Shown piece after piece: positions 11,745 through 22,734 of a stretch of DNA of 38,742 nt; the first letter of the stretch is position 1, and each line of letters starts with the position of its first letter. The DNA is from Poronia punctata (Eukaryota; Ascomycota; Sordariomycetes; Xylariales; Xylariaceae): assembly GCA_022579005.1 (NCBI GenBank), contig MU401758.1, positions 1-38,742 on the forward strand, read 5' to 3'. The position numbers and the translations under genes were made by a program. The notes beneath the pieces were generated by a model. The model saw only the letters and a program-made list of their open reading frames with translations, searched no databases and had not been told where the DNA came from.

Positions 11745-12000
11745 CAAACAACTTAAAAGATTATTTTGCCTAGTTAAATAAATAGTTTAATGCTTAGACT
11801 AATAAATATATTATATAAAAAAAAAAGGTTATAAAATAAAGTTGCTTTTTATTAGAGGTTATATATAAGCTAAAAAGCTTAGTAGATAAAAAAATAGTTG
11901 TATTATATTAATATAATAAGTTACTATTAGCTATATATTTAAAGTGTACTAGTTATTAAAAACTTAGATAAAGTACTAATAGTTATTAATAATTTAAATA
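11745..12000 (+). pseudogene. B2 coding trace, copy of the B1 trace
   Basis: It reads NNLKDYFA*LNK*FNA*TNK and CFLLEVIYKLKSLVDKKIVV in one frame, with substitutions relative to B1 that are often conservative (V/I, E/K). A small indel upstream puts the preceding KLVSLA segment in another frame. The same caution on identity applies as for B1. Confidence 0.35.
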
Positions 12001-12829
12001 GTAATATTAAAAAAGGCAACTTTTTTAATAACAAAAAAAGGAATTAGTAAGCTTAGCTTTATATTTAAAAAAAACCTATTATTTTAAAGTACTATTACTT
12101 TTAAGCTTAAAAAAACCTTTAATTAGGCTATAGTCTAGTTATATGTTTTTTAATATAGTTATAAATAAGCTAAAAAAAAAAACTTTAACTATTAAATTTA
12201 TAACTTTAACAATTTTTATATAGCATTAAAAAATTTGCTAAGCTAATTTTCTATTTTAAGCTTAAATTTCCTTTATTACAATTACTAAAAAATATTAAAA
12301 AAGAAAACAAACTTAAGTTTTTTAGCTTTATTAGTTATTAAAGCTATTTTTTACTAAGAGCAAATTAAAAAAACAACTATTATAAAATATAATAATTATA
12401 TAAAACGTTTTTATTTATATATATAAATAATTAGTTAGTATAACTTATATTATGTTATAATAAATATATTATATAGTTATATAAATGTAATGTTATATTT
12501 AATTTTATATTAATACCTTGCTAACTTTAATTTTAGTAGTATGCTTAAAACTATTAAAGTTATATATTATCCTTTTTTAGTAGTTAAAAAGTGCAAGCTT
12601 AGTTATTTTAATAGTTTTAGTAATATTAGTAATTAAGTTATTTTAAGCTTAGTTAACTTTTAGCAAAACTAAGTATATAAAAAATAGTAGGTTATAAATT
12701 AAATACTTGTTTTAATTTTAAGTTATACTTTGCTAAAAAGCTAATTAGCTAGTTATATATTTAGCTATTAGCTATATTTAATATAATTAAACTTAATAGT
12801 TATAAACTTATATATATTTTATTTAATTA

Positions 12830-14460
12830 TATGTTTAAGTCCTTTATTTACTTATATAAAAGCCCCCTTTTTTTTTTAAAATAGCTTTATAAGTAAAGCT
12901 ATATAGTTTATATGCTAATCTTAGGCCTTAATATGCTTAATTACTTATAAAAATAGGGCATTTTTTTATATAAGTGTTATATAAATCTTTTTTGTTTATA
13001 AAAGGGTTTTATTGCTTAACTTGCCTACCTAGCTTTAACTAATAATTTAATAAGATTTAAACTTATTATTACTTATAAGTTTAAAAATATTAAGGCGCAT
13101 TTATTTTAACTATTTATATTTTTTTTATAGCTTTATTAAAGTTAGTTTTTTTAAACACTTTATTAGTTATCTTTAAATTTAGTAGCATATAGTTATTTTT
13201 TGCTTATAAACTAATAAGCTTAAATTAGCTTTTTAACTTATTAAAAAGGTTGTTTGCGTTATTTTATTAGCTAGTACTTATTATACTTTATATTTAAGCA
13301 GCTAGGCTATATATATAACTATTAATATAGCAAATATTAGGTTATAGCTTAAACGTAAAGCATTAGTATACTTATACAATATAATATAAAAAATAAGGTT
13401 AGCTTTAAATATAACTACTATATTATTAATAATAAAGCAAACAAAGCTGCTAGCTTATATAAAGAAGATAATATAAAGTAAACAATAGATTTTTTTTTTA
13501 ACTTTATTATAATTTTTTATCTTGCTTTTTTAAAATTTATAAATACTAGCAAATTAAAAATGCTTATATTTATAGCTATATTTACAGCAGCACTAGCACT
13601 TATGCCCTTGCTTTTGCTTTTATAAAAGTTTGCTATATTAGTATAACTATTGTTAACTATAGTATTTTAAACGCTTACTATACTAAATTTGTTTATATAA
13701 TTATTAATACCTTTATAAATAACAAAAATAGCTACCTAATTATTATATTTACCGTTAGCACTTTATAAGAAGTTATAATACTTTTATTAACATTAACAGC
13801 ATTAAGCCTTTTTACTATGTGCTTAAAAAGCATTAATATATAGTTTTTTATTAATGCTTTAGCTTAAACTAAATAGCTAAGATATAAAAGTAGTAATGTT
13901 TTTAAAAAACAGCAAAAGTATATAATATAGCAGCTTTTTTAAGCTTTTTACGCTTTTTAAGCAGCTATAAGACTTTAGCTAATAATATTTACTTAGCTTT
14001 TTTTGCTACCTTTTATAACATAGCTTAAGTACTAAGCAATATATATAGCTATAATAAGTTATTATTACGCTAGTAATATTTTTTATAAATATACGCTTTT
14101 TTATATAATACTAAAAATGCTTATAACGCTAGCAGCTATAATTATGCTACCTACTATATTTTTAAACTTATTATTTATTAAATTCCAGCTTATACATTAT
14201 TTACTAGCACTAATACTTATATAGCCCTTTTTTTATAATATAGTTTTACTAAAATCTTAGCCTTAAGCTTATTTAATTTTTTTACTTTTTTAATTTACTT
14301 TTTAAAATTTTTTATATTATTGCTTTAAAATAGTTTTTATGCTTACTTTAGTTTTTTTTTAAAAGCAGCAGTATTATAAAAGCAAAAATAAGATATATTA
14401 TGCTACGTAACATAGTTTAAATAAATAAAAGTAATTATAAAACCTAAATAAAAAAAGCTT
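12830..14460. other. Gene-free AT-rich stretch between B2 and repeat E
   Basis: No repeat copy or domain recognised. It is slightly richer in C than its surroundings around 13560-13700 and 14100-14230. It separates B2 from the copia/R2 region. Confidence 0.45.
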
Positions 14461-14465
14461 AATAT

Positions 14466-14552
14466 AAATTACTATAAAATATATTTAGTAAAAACTAAAA
14501 CATAATATAAAGAAAATATAGCGCTTAGCTATAAAAGAAGCAAATAGCAATA
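14466..14552. repeat. Short repeat E, copy 1
   Basis: About 85 bp (AAAATATATTTAGTAAAAACTAAA...GAAAATATAGCGCTTAGCT) found again in the same orientation at 18500-18585. The copia remnant lies between the two copies. Confidence 0.75.
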
Positions 14553-14556
14553 GTTT

Positions 14557-14798
14557 TATAAAAGTAAGAGTTAATTAAATTAAAAAGACAAATTAGTGCT
14601 TATATATAAAAGTAATTAAAGTTAATATAATATATTTAATTTAATATATTATTATATAACCTTATAAATTTAAAAAATAAAAACAAAATATAAAATAAAA
14701 GATCTTTTTTTATACTTATTAAAAACATAGCTATAGCTATTAGTTAGCTATAAGATTTACTAAGTAAAGTACTAAATGCTTGCAAACTTACTTATTTA
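14557..14798. repeat. Repeat R, copy 2
   Basis: Same orientation as copy 1 and similar along its whole length. It lies a few bases after the short repeat E (14466-14552) and is not followed by the pyrimidine-rich tract that follows copies 1 and 3. Confidence 0.85.
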
Positions 14799-15462
14799 AA
14801 TATATAGGTATAAATAAAATGTTTATATATAAGGTTAATACCTTTTAAGTAAGTAATTAGCAAAATAAAAGATTAGAAATGCTTTTATTTTTGCTTTATA
14901 AACTACTTTTAATTAATTATAAATTTTAAGTTAATATTACTTTATACTACTATATAAGTAGTTATAAATAGCAGTGCTATAAATGCTATTAAGTAAAAAA
15001 AGTAAAAGCCTTTTAAAATATACTTTATTACTTAACCTTTTTTTATAATTTTTTTGCTTTTTTTACTTTTTTTTTTAATAATGCGCTTATACCTTTTTAT
15101 AAGTAAATCTTATAAATTAACAGCTTTATATATATTTAAAGCATTTTAATATAGTAATAGTTTATTAAACATATTATTGTTTTAAAAAAAACTTTTTGCT
15201 AGTTATTATAAGTACTTGTTACTTTTTATAATTAATTTATTAGTAGTGTTTTAAGTGCTTTATTAACTTTTCTAGTGTTTTTAAAACAAAGAAAATGCTT
15301 AATGCTTTTAAAAAGCTAGTAGCTAAAACCTTTACGCTTTTATAAGTAGTAATATAATTTTATATAATATAGTAAGTATTTATATTAATAAGTAATAGCT
15401 TGTTTTTAGTAGTAAAAAATTTTTTTGCTACTAAAGTAGTTGCTTTAGCGCTTAAAAAAAGC

Positions 15463-15530
15463 GTAACCCCTAGTCCTTTGTCTGCTCTCTTGCTAGCTTC
15501 CCTTACGCCTTTTGCTTTTTTGTTGCTAAA
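15463..15530. other. GC-richer pyrimidine island
   Basis: GTAACCCCTAGTCCTTTG and CTTGCTAGCTTCCCTTACGCC stand out as the least AT-rich DNA inside the block. The segment keeps several TpG steps but almost no CpA, and is strongly pyrimidine-biased on this strand. A scarcity of RIP targets or a late insertion could explain it. No coding motif is seen. Confidence 0.5.
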
Positions 15531-15550
15531 GCTTTTAAGCTTAGTTAGTT

Positions 15551-15559
15551 AAAAAAAAG

Positions 15560-15598
<39 letters not shown>

Positions 15599-15609
15599 AA
15601 AAAAAAAAC
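15551..15609. repeat. Poly(A) tract with rare G/C interruptions
   Basis: About 55 bases of A interrupted by single G, T or C. It could be a retroposed 3' tail or a microsatellite; no LINE or SINE body is recognisable to its left. Confidence 0.7.
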
Positions 15610-16689
15610 AAAGCTAAGCAACTACTTAGTAGTAGCTTTGCTTTTTTTAAAGCTAGTCTAAGCTTTGCTTTTTTTTTTTAAAAGCATAAAAATACAGGCA
15701 AAGGTATAGCTAAAAGCAAAAAAAAAGCTTGCAAAAGCTTTTTTAAAACTAAAGAGCGCTTTAAAAAAGCTAGCTATTATGCTTTTTTATATTTAGATTA
15801 TTGCTAGTTTGCTATAGTAAGCTAAAATAGCAATTGCTATAATATAATTATTAGTACTTATTATTACTTTTATGCCTTTAAGCACTTTTATTACTTTATA
15901 TAAGTAATTTTTATTAAATTATATAATTTTTTTAAATTATATATAACATATATTAACTGCTTATATAGCTTTTTTTACGTTTTTTTCTTTACTTTTTAAT
16001 ATTTTTAAGTAAAAAATAATTTATTAGTTATAAATATAGTTAGCTATATATAAGCATTAATATTTATATTTAATAATTTTTATACTAATATAATTAATTA
16101 TAAGCTAAAAAAAATATATAAATAGCAATCTATGCTGCTTTAAGCATTTTAAAAAAGTAGTTTAACTTTAACTATTTGCTTTTTAATACGCTTTTTTTTT
16201 TTAGTGCCTTTGCTTTTGCCTGCGCTTTTACTACTACTAATAAGTTTTTAATTAATACTAAGGTTACGCGCGCTATAGTACGCTACTTTTTTTATTTTAT
16301 TTAAATAAATAAAATAAAGAAGATAGCTTTATAATTTTTAGTATTATTTAGCTTTTTGCTTAAGCAGGCTTTTAAGCTTATATTAATTAATTTTGTTTTT
16401 TAGTGCTTTTTTTGCTTTTTTTTAATTATAAAATATATATGTTGTAGGTTAATTAGAGCTTTAAAGTGTTTAAATTTAGTATAAAAGAGGTTTTTTATAA
16501 AACTATTAGCAAGTATTTAATTTATAAAAAGGTATACTACTTAAAATAAGCCTTTTTTATACTTTTATTTAATTTATATATTTTAAATATTTATATAGCG
16601 TAAACAGGTTTTTATATAATTATATTTTTTTACTACTAAGTAAATTATTTATTAGTTATTTAAGTTAATTATAAGCGCTTAACCTAGGT

Positions 16690-16950
16690 TTAGCTAGATA
16701 TTATTAAATAATTTTTTTAATGCTATAGTTTTTTTAGCTATAAGTAATAATGTATAGATCTTTGCTTTAATAATAAAAATAGTAACTATACTTTGCTATG
16801 CAGCCTTTTAATTAATTATACCTTTAAATAAAAATATAATATACTTATAAAAAGATCTCTTAGTATTAGGATTGTTTATAAAAGATGCGTTCTTAGCAAT
16901 TAATAAGGCTTATATGCTTTAATTGCAAATGCTATATATAATTTTTAGGT
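16690..16950 (-). pseudogene. Copia RNase H domain (degenerate)
   Basis: The frame reads NASFINNPNTKRSFYKYIIF, then GIIN*KAA*QSIVTIF, then KAKIYTLLLIAKKTIALKKLF. It aligns position by position with the copia RNase H signature SDASFADNxxTRRSSxGY, a G-x-I-x-W-K-A-xx-Q-x-T-V block and S-T-T-E-A-E-xx-A-L. Stops stand at the Trp and Arg positions of the family. Acidic residues of the active site are partly lost (Asp to Asn, Glu to Lys), as RIP would cause. Confidence 0.85.
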
Positions 16951-17149
16951 TTTAGGTATAATATAAGTATTAAATTACTTATTTTGTTACTTTAGTATGC
17001 TTTGCACTTAAATTAGTTAGGAATTTTAAAAGCTATAAGGCTATAAATGCTATATTTAGCTAAATTATTATTGTAGTATATAAAATTAATTTTATAAGCT
17101 TTTAAAACTTTTTTATTTACGCTTTAGTTTTTTTTTTTAAGTATTTTTT

Positions 17150-17960
17150 AAGCTTTTAAAACAGTAATAAGGTTGCTAGGATCTAACTGTTGTTTGCTAA
17201 GTAATGCTTTTTTGCAATCTTTTTAATATATTAATTATAGCTTAAAAATAGTTTTTAATCTTTATAATTTTTAGTGATTTTTATGCTTAGAAACTAGCTT
17301 ATATTTTTTTGCTTTTTAAGCTTATAAGTTTTTTTAATTTAGTTAACAATTTTTTATGTTTTAGCTTTTTGCTTTAAACTATATAGTACTAGGAAGTTGT
17401 TTATATAAAGGATAATAAAAACAGCTTAATTTTAAGTATAAAAAAGATAAGGTTTTTTAGTTAAAGCAATTAAACTATATAGGCAAAGAGTATGTATAAA
17501 TTCCCGGTACTAAAGTAAAAGCAAATTTTTTAGCTTATATAATACTTTTTTAAGTAATGTTACTATATTTTTATTTTTAAACCTATTAAGTAACTTATAA
17601 GCTATAAGCTTTTAACTTTTTTTGCTTACGTTAAAAAAAACGCTTGCTACGTTAAATTGCTTAACTTTAAAGTTATAATAAGCTACTAAAGCTATTATAA
17701 AGCGTAGCATTTAAGCTGCAAGCATTGCTATATAAGTAGATTAAAGCGTATTATTTTATTAAAAATTACTTTTAACTACTAGGCGTGCTTTATATACATT
17801 TAAATACCTTTGCTTATTAAATTTATAGTTAAAAAACCTATTTTAAAGGTAATAGCTTATGCTTTGCAGTAACTGTTGCAATTTTTTTTATAGTACTTAG
17901 TTTTTATAAGTTTTAAATTTTTTTTACTACGTTTGCTTAAAATCAATTTTTTAATAAATA
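17150..17960 (-). pseudogene. Copia reverse transcriptase domain (degenerate)
   Basis: This is the best preserved part of the copia remnant. One frame runs from the KARLVV motif through FNVASVFFN (normally QFDVxNAFLN). A second frame carries the YVDD-like YINN, a lysine-rich helix and the FLGI strand. The frame also shifts once near 17830, where LPLKxVF and YKFNKQ sit in different frames. It would have copied element RNA into cDNA. Substitution of both catalytic-box aspartates by Asn and more than ten internal stops rule out activity. Confidence 0.85.
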
Positions 17961-18499
17961 TTTAAAAAGCTTGTACTAAAACTTTAGTAGTAGCTTAGTT
18001 AAGTTTTTTTAATATATTTTAAGGTGCTTAAGAGTAGCCCCTAAGCAGTTAGCCTAACGTTAATTTATTATAGCTACAATTATTGCATATAAAGTACAAT
18101 GCTTTTAGTTACTTTTTTAAATTATTTTTTTTAGCTATACAAAGTAAGTTTATAAAAAGTTAAACTAGTTATAATTATTTAAAGTATATACTTTTTATTT
18201 TTAATATATTTTCTAAGTAAAGGCAAATGCTTTATAATTAAGTTAATTAGCAGGCAAGCTTTAAACTTTTTGTTGCTTAGTAGCCCTTTGTAATTAAAAT
18301 CTTTTTTTTGTTTAAGTAATTAATTTTTTTAAGTTAGTAATTAATTCCCTTAGGTTTTTTAAAGCTGTTGATTTTATTAGATTTACTTTTTTAGCAACTA
18401 TAATAGTGTTTTAAATAAGGTTTTTTAGTTTTGGGAATTTTTTAGTAGTTGTTTTTAGTAAGTGCACTTTTTAATTTTAACCCTAAATACCCTTTTTTT

Positions 18500-18585
18500 A
18501 AAATTATTACAAAATATATTTAGTAAAAACTAAAGCATAATATAAAGAAAATATAGCGCTTAGCTGCAAAAAAGGCAAATAGTAA
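18500..18585. repeat. Short repeat E, copy 2
   Basis: Direct repeat of 14466-14552 with few differences. It flanks the copia remnant on its 5' side (the element reads right to left). It could be a short piece of LTR or an unrelated element. Confidence 0.75.
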
Positions 18586-19560
18586 TAAATATATATATTT
18601 AGCAAGTCTATATAAGTACTAATAATAATTGCTTATTATAGTTTTTTTTAAACTTAGCTAAATCTAAGCGCTAAATAAGTAACTTTAATTAAAACCTTAC
18701 TTTTTATGTTTTATAGTTATATACTTTAATTTTTTCTTTATTTAACTATTTAGCTGTTTTAAAAATATTGCTAGTATAAAAAAATATAGTATAAAATAAT
18801 TAGTAATAATTAGCAAGACTATTAATCTAACCTTAATCTTTAAAAATAGTATTTTTTATTTTTAAATACTTACTTTTAACCTATATTTTAAAGCTTATAT
18901 ATAAAAAGTAGTTTAATACTAGTACTATTAATACGTGTTAATGTAGCTTAGCAAGCGCCTTTATAGTTTTAAGCAAATAAGCTTTATAAGTTTAACAATA
19001 TAGCAAATAAAAATATTCTTGCTATACTGTTGCTAATAATAAAAATGTTATTATTAATAAAAATTAAAAGTTTAATAAGTATTAATTAAAGGGGTAAATT
19101 AGAAGGGTTAATTAAAGGGGTAAAGTAGGTAAAGCCTGCTAGTATTTTATATAGGCTATTAGCAAGTGTAAGGTAAAGCTGTTAATTTGTGCAGCTATTA
19201 GTTAATAGCACTTAAAATATTTACTTAAGTACCTAGGTACCTTTTATACCTTGACTTTTATTTTATGCTTTTACTTTTTAATATCCTTACCTCTTTTTTA
19301 ACATTACTATCTTTTTTAATTTTTTTGTACTTTGCTTATTTGTTAATAAACTTATATTATACTTTATACTACGTTTATATTAAGCATTTTGCGCGTGTAT
19401 ATAGTAGCCTGGTTTTAGCAAACTAAGGTTATATATACATTTTCTACATATATAAGTACTTATATTTAAATATATACTAATAATACTATATACTAGTATT
19501 TATATTTATAATTAACCTTTTGTTAACAAGTAAAATAACAATATTAACTTTTTTTTCTTT

Positions 19561-20359
19561 ATTGTTATAGCGTTTTAAGATTACTTTTATAAGCTAAATA
19601 GTTATATTGTTAAAATGCTTTATTTTAACTATACTATGCTTTTTAGTTTAAGTGTATTAAACGTTAGCGTTAAGTATAACTGCGTGTATATTTTAATCTT
19701 TAAGACTTATAAAGTTTATAAGGCTTTTTTTAACGCTACTAAAATTGTAAGTATTAAGTACTTTTATTGCTATTTATAATTATATTTAATAAGTTATATA
19801 GGCAATTAAAGAGGATATTTATAGCTTTTTTTTCTTTTAGCCTATTTATATTTATATTAGTATTATTACTAAAGTTAGTATATATAATGTTGCTAACTTT
19901 GCTTGTAGTCTTATAGCTAATTAAAACTATTTTTACGTGTTTTTTATTTACTTAATTAGCTAAAATGTTAACTTTTATAATAATTGTTATACTTTTTCTA
20001 TTACCTAGTTATTTTTATTTACTATTTGTTATTTAGCTTTTAATATTTATAATAATACATGCTTTTTTTATATTTAAGTAAAACAAGCTTAGCAATGCTA
20101 AAATTATACTTTTAATAATAATAAAAAAAGCAATAAGACTAAAGTAGCTAGAGGCTATTATAACACTACTAAAAAAGAAAAAGTTATAAGTTTTAGTTGC
20201 TTGTTTAGCTATGCTTGTAGTGTAAGTAGATCTTTTAAAAAGCTAATTATTATTAAAAAAATTTAAAAAAATAAGTTAGGAAACGTTGGAATTTTTACTA
20301 AGCATATAGTATTTTTTAAAAAAAAAAGGAAAAAGGACAAACAAGAAAAAAAAAATTAA
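19561..20359 (+). pseudogene. C1: unidentified gene remnant, first of a duplicated pair
   Basis: I do not recognise the family. Exon A (to 19746) reads KMLYFNYTMLFSLSVLNVSV and, further on, TYKVYKAFFNATKI. Exon B from 19841 reads ISIITKVSIYNVANFACS, with a few stops of Gln type. It ends in a run with SCLFSYACSVSRSFKK and a Lys-rich tail (FFKKKRKKDKQEKK) stopping at 20359. Several Cys residues occur in exon B; no clear membrane segment or catalytic motif is seen. The true start lies upstream and is uncertain. The copy C2 at 21420-22242 keeps the same exon-intron layout and similar amino acids. Confidence 0.6.
19747..19840 (+). other. Intron of C1 (94 bp)
   Basis: The donor GTAAGT at 19747 follows codon ...ACT AAA ATT at a codon boundary. 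A pyrimidine tract (CTTTTTTTTTCTTTTAG) ends at 19840. Joining 19746 to 19841 carries the frame from one phase to the other with no loss, and both exons are coding-like on either side. C2 has a 94-bp intron at the same place. Confidence 0.7.
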
Positions 20360-20828
20360 TTAAATAGGTAATTTAAAGGGTAGCGTTTTTATGCCGTTGC
20401 TATTTTTAGCTTAAGGTATTTATTAATATATATTATTATAGTATAGGTTAAAGCTATCTTAGTAGCAGTTTTTTATTAGCTAAAAACTATAAACTTAGCT
20501 TTTTTTAATTTTAACTTTAAAGTAAATTATTTTTTATATGCTGCTAGTAAGTATAAAAAACTAATAAAGTATAAAAGAAATCTTTATAAGTAAATAAATA
20601 AAATAAAAAAAGTTGCGCAGTTTAGTAAATATATTTGTTATTATAAATAAAGGGGTTAATTAGAGGGGCATAAAAGATAAGAATAAGGGATATTTATGAC
20701 CTATATAAACTGTTAAGATATAGAAAGTAAAATAAATAGCTTGTACTAACGTTGCTAGGTAAAAAGTAGAGGTAATAGCTAGTTTAGCTATATATTAAGT
20801 GCAATTTATATACTTATATACTTTTTTT

Positions 20829-21072
20829 GTAAAGGTAAAAGCTAATTAAATTAAGAAAACAAATTAGTGCTTATATATAAAAGCAATTAAAGTTAATATA
20901 ATATAGTTAATTTAGTATATAGTTATATAACCTTTTAAATTTAAAAAACTAATATATAGTATAGTATAAAAGATTTTTTTTTATACTTGTTAAAAATATA
21001 GCTATAGCTGTTAGTTAGCTATAAGATTTGCTAAGTAAGGTGCTAAGTGCTTATAAACCTACTTATTTATAA
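20829..21072. repeat. Repeat R, copy 3
   Basis: Same orientation as the others. It sits between the two C blocks as copy 1 sits between the two B modules, and is followed at once by the CTTTA-rich start of C copy 2. Confidence 0.85.
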
Positions 21073-21419
21073 CAACTTTTTATACTTACTTATATACTTA
21101 CTTTAACTTTTATACTTTAATTTTTATACTTTAACCTTTATACTTTAACTTTTATTTTACTTTAACTTTTATTTTTTAATATCTTTACCACTTTTTAATA
21201 TTACTATTTCCTTTATATATTAAGCCTTTTAATTATTTAACTAATTATATATTATACTAAACTTTGCCTGCATATAGTATTTTATAAGTATATATTGTTA
21301 TTAGTTTTAACAAACTAAGGTTGCATATATATTTTTTATATATATAAGTACTTATATATATTTATACTAATAAAAGTATATACTAAAATTTGTACTTATA
21401 GCTAAACCTTTATTAATAA

Positions 21420-22242
21420 AATAAAATAATAATATATATTTTTTTTTTATAGTTATTATAGCTTTTTAAAATGCTTTTTATAAGCTAGGTAATTGCTTTA
21501 TTAGCATACTTTATTTTAACTTTATTGTGCTTTTTAGTTTAAAGGAGTTAAATGTTAGTATAAAAGGTAGCTATATATATATATTAATCCCTAATACTTA
21601 TAAGGTTTATAAAGCTTTTTTTAATGCTACTAAGATAATAAGTATTAAGTACTTTTATTACTATATACTTTTATATTTAATATATTATATAAGCAATTAA
21701 GCAAGCTATTTATAACTTTCTTTTTTTTTAGCGTGTTTGCATTTATATAAGCGTTTTTACTAAAGTTATTATATATAATATTACTAAGTTTACTTATAGT
21801 TTTATAGCTAATTAAAACTGCTTTTACGTATTTTTTATTAACTTTATTAAATATTAAGTTAATTTTTATAATAATTATTATGCTATTTTAGTTACTTAGT
21901 TATTTTCTTTTAGTATTTGTTGCTTAGCTCTTAGTATTTATAATAATGCATGCTTTTTTTATATTTAAGTAAAATAAGCTTAGCAGTGCAAAAACTACAC
22001 TTTAAATAATAATAATAAAAGTAAAAAAGCTAAAAGCTATTATAACACTACTAAAAAAAAAAAGGTTATAAGTTTTAGTTGCTTATCTAGCTATGCTTAT
22101 AGTATAAATAAATCTTTTAAAAAGCTAATTATTATTAAAAAAGTTTAAAAAAATAAGTTAAAAAACGTTAAAATTCTTACTAAGTATATAGCATTTTTTA
22201 AAAAAAAAGAGGAAAAATAATAAATAAAAAAAAAAAAATTAA
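21420..22242 (+). pseudogene. C2: second copy of the C gene remnant
   Basis: Paralogue of C1. Exon A reads ELNVSIKGSYIYIL and TYKVYKAFFNATKI; exon B from 21732 reads YISVFTKVIIYNITKF, then AN*NCFYVFF. Differences from C1 keep amino acids such as TYKVYKAFFNATKI identical while third positions vary, so the pair was coding when it diverged. Indels in the A-rich tail break the last frame. The intron donor reads ATAAGT instead of GTAAGT. The copy lies directly downstream of repeat R3. Function unknown. Confidence 0.58.
21638..21731 (+). other. Intron of C2 with mutated donor (94 bp)
   Basis: It occupies the same place and has the same 94-bp length as the C1 intron. It ends in TTTTTTTTTAG. The donor is ATAAGT; C1 has GTAAGT. 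The G-to-A change follows a T in C1 (TTGTAAG), so it is a TpG-to-TpA change of the kind RIP makes. Confidence 0.6.
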
Positions 22243-22734
22243 TTAAATAAGTAATTTATAAGATAGCGTTTTTGTACTGTTGCTATTTTTAGCTTAAGGT
22301 ATTTATTAATATATATTATTATAGTATAAGTTAAAGCTGTTTTAATAATAGTTTTTTATTAGCTAAGAACTAAAAACTTAGCTTTTTTTATTTTTAACTT
22401 TGCTGCTTTGTTTATAATGTTTATTGTTTTTTATTTATATATGCTATAATTTTAACTATATTATAGTTACTAGTTAACACTTTATTAACTTAATGTTTAG
22501 GCTTTTTTTAGTATATAATATAATATAAGAATTTTTTTTTTCTTGTTTATTTAAGTACTATATTTAAAGTATATTAAAGTTTTAATTAAATTATTAAGCA
22601 GACTTTATATTATTATTAGTAATATTTTACTATATAACTTATAGGTATACTAACTTACTTACTTTTTTATTTTATATAAAAAAGGTATTTTTATTAATAT
22701 ATATTAAGACTTGTAACTATATAGCCTAGCTTAT

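Larger units (their letters stand above)
10780..12830. repeat. Module B, copy 2 (B2)
   Basis: Second copy of module B, same orientation, beginning directly after repeat R1. It has one 67-bp unit where B1 has three and lacks the ~1 kb segment between the coding trace and the AAAGTACTATTA landmark (12085 here, 9673 in B1). Confidence 0.8.
14800..16440. other. AT-rich stretch downstream of the copia remnant
   Basis: In the orientation of the copia element this is 3' of RNase H and could hold its 3' LTR, but no matching partner was found. It contains the poly(A) tract and the pyrimidine island listed separately. Confidence 0.4.
16440..18000 (-). mobile_element. Ty1/copia retrotransposon pol remnant (RT and RNase H)
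   Basis: Minus-strand reading gives the ordered copia polyprotein landmarks. KARLVV lies at 17791-17774, followed by a TLAAR-like block and FKVKQFNV, the early reverse-transcriptase motifs. AVFIILYINNFLV follows, with YINN at 17407-17396 standing for the YVDD catalytic motif. Then come FLSIKITKNYKD (FLGIxIxRD) and YIKKIAKK. In RNase H, NASFINNPNTKRS at about 16891-16850 matches SDASxADxxxTRRS, and VTIFIIKAKIYTLLLIAKKTIAL matches TTSTTEAELLALSxxAKE. Stops are Gln/Trp/Arg type, the YVDD aspartates read Asn, and RNase H sits in a shifted frame, so it is dead. Integrase and Gag upstream are not recognisable, suggesting 5' truncation. LTRs could not be assigned. Confidence 0.88.
19241..20510. repeat. 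Duplicated block C, copy 1
   Basis: This block aligns over about 1.25 kb with 21075-22400: shared strings include the stretch around TTTATAATAATACATGC (20046), AAAAAGCTAATTATTATTAAAAAA (20238) and TATTTATTAATATATATTATTATAG (20419). It contains the C1 gene remnant plus about 300 bp on its 5' side and 150 bp on its 3' side. Confidence 0.85.
21075..22400. repeat. Duplicated block C, copy 2
   Basis: Second copy of block C, in the same orientation as copy 1 and starting directly after repeat R3. Its first ~105 bp are an imperfect (TTTTATACTTTAAC)n tract (21101-21180) longer than the matching part of copy 1. Confidence 0.85.

Noticed and set aside
15551..15609. 3' tail of a LINE element
   Set aside because: No LINE endonuclease or reverse transcriptase reads toward the poly(A) tract.
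14466..18585. E repeats as LTR pair of the copia element
   Set aside because: Only ~500 bp would remain for Gag and integrase, R2 lies inside only one end, and E is shorter than usual LTRs.
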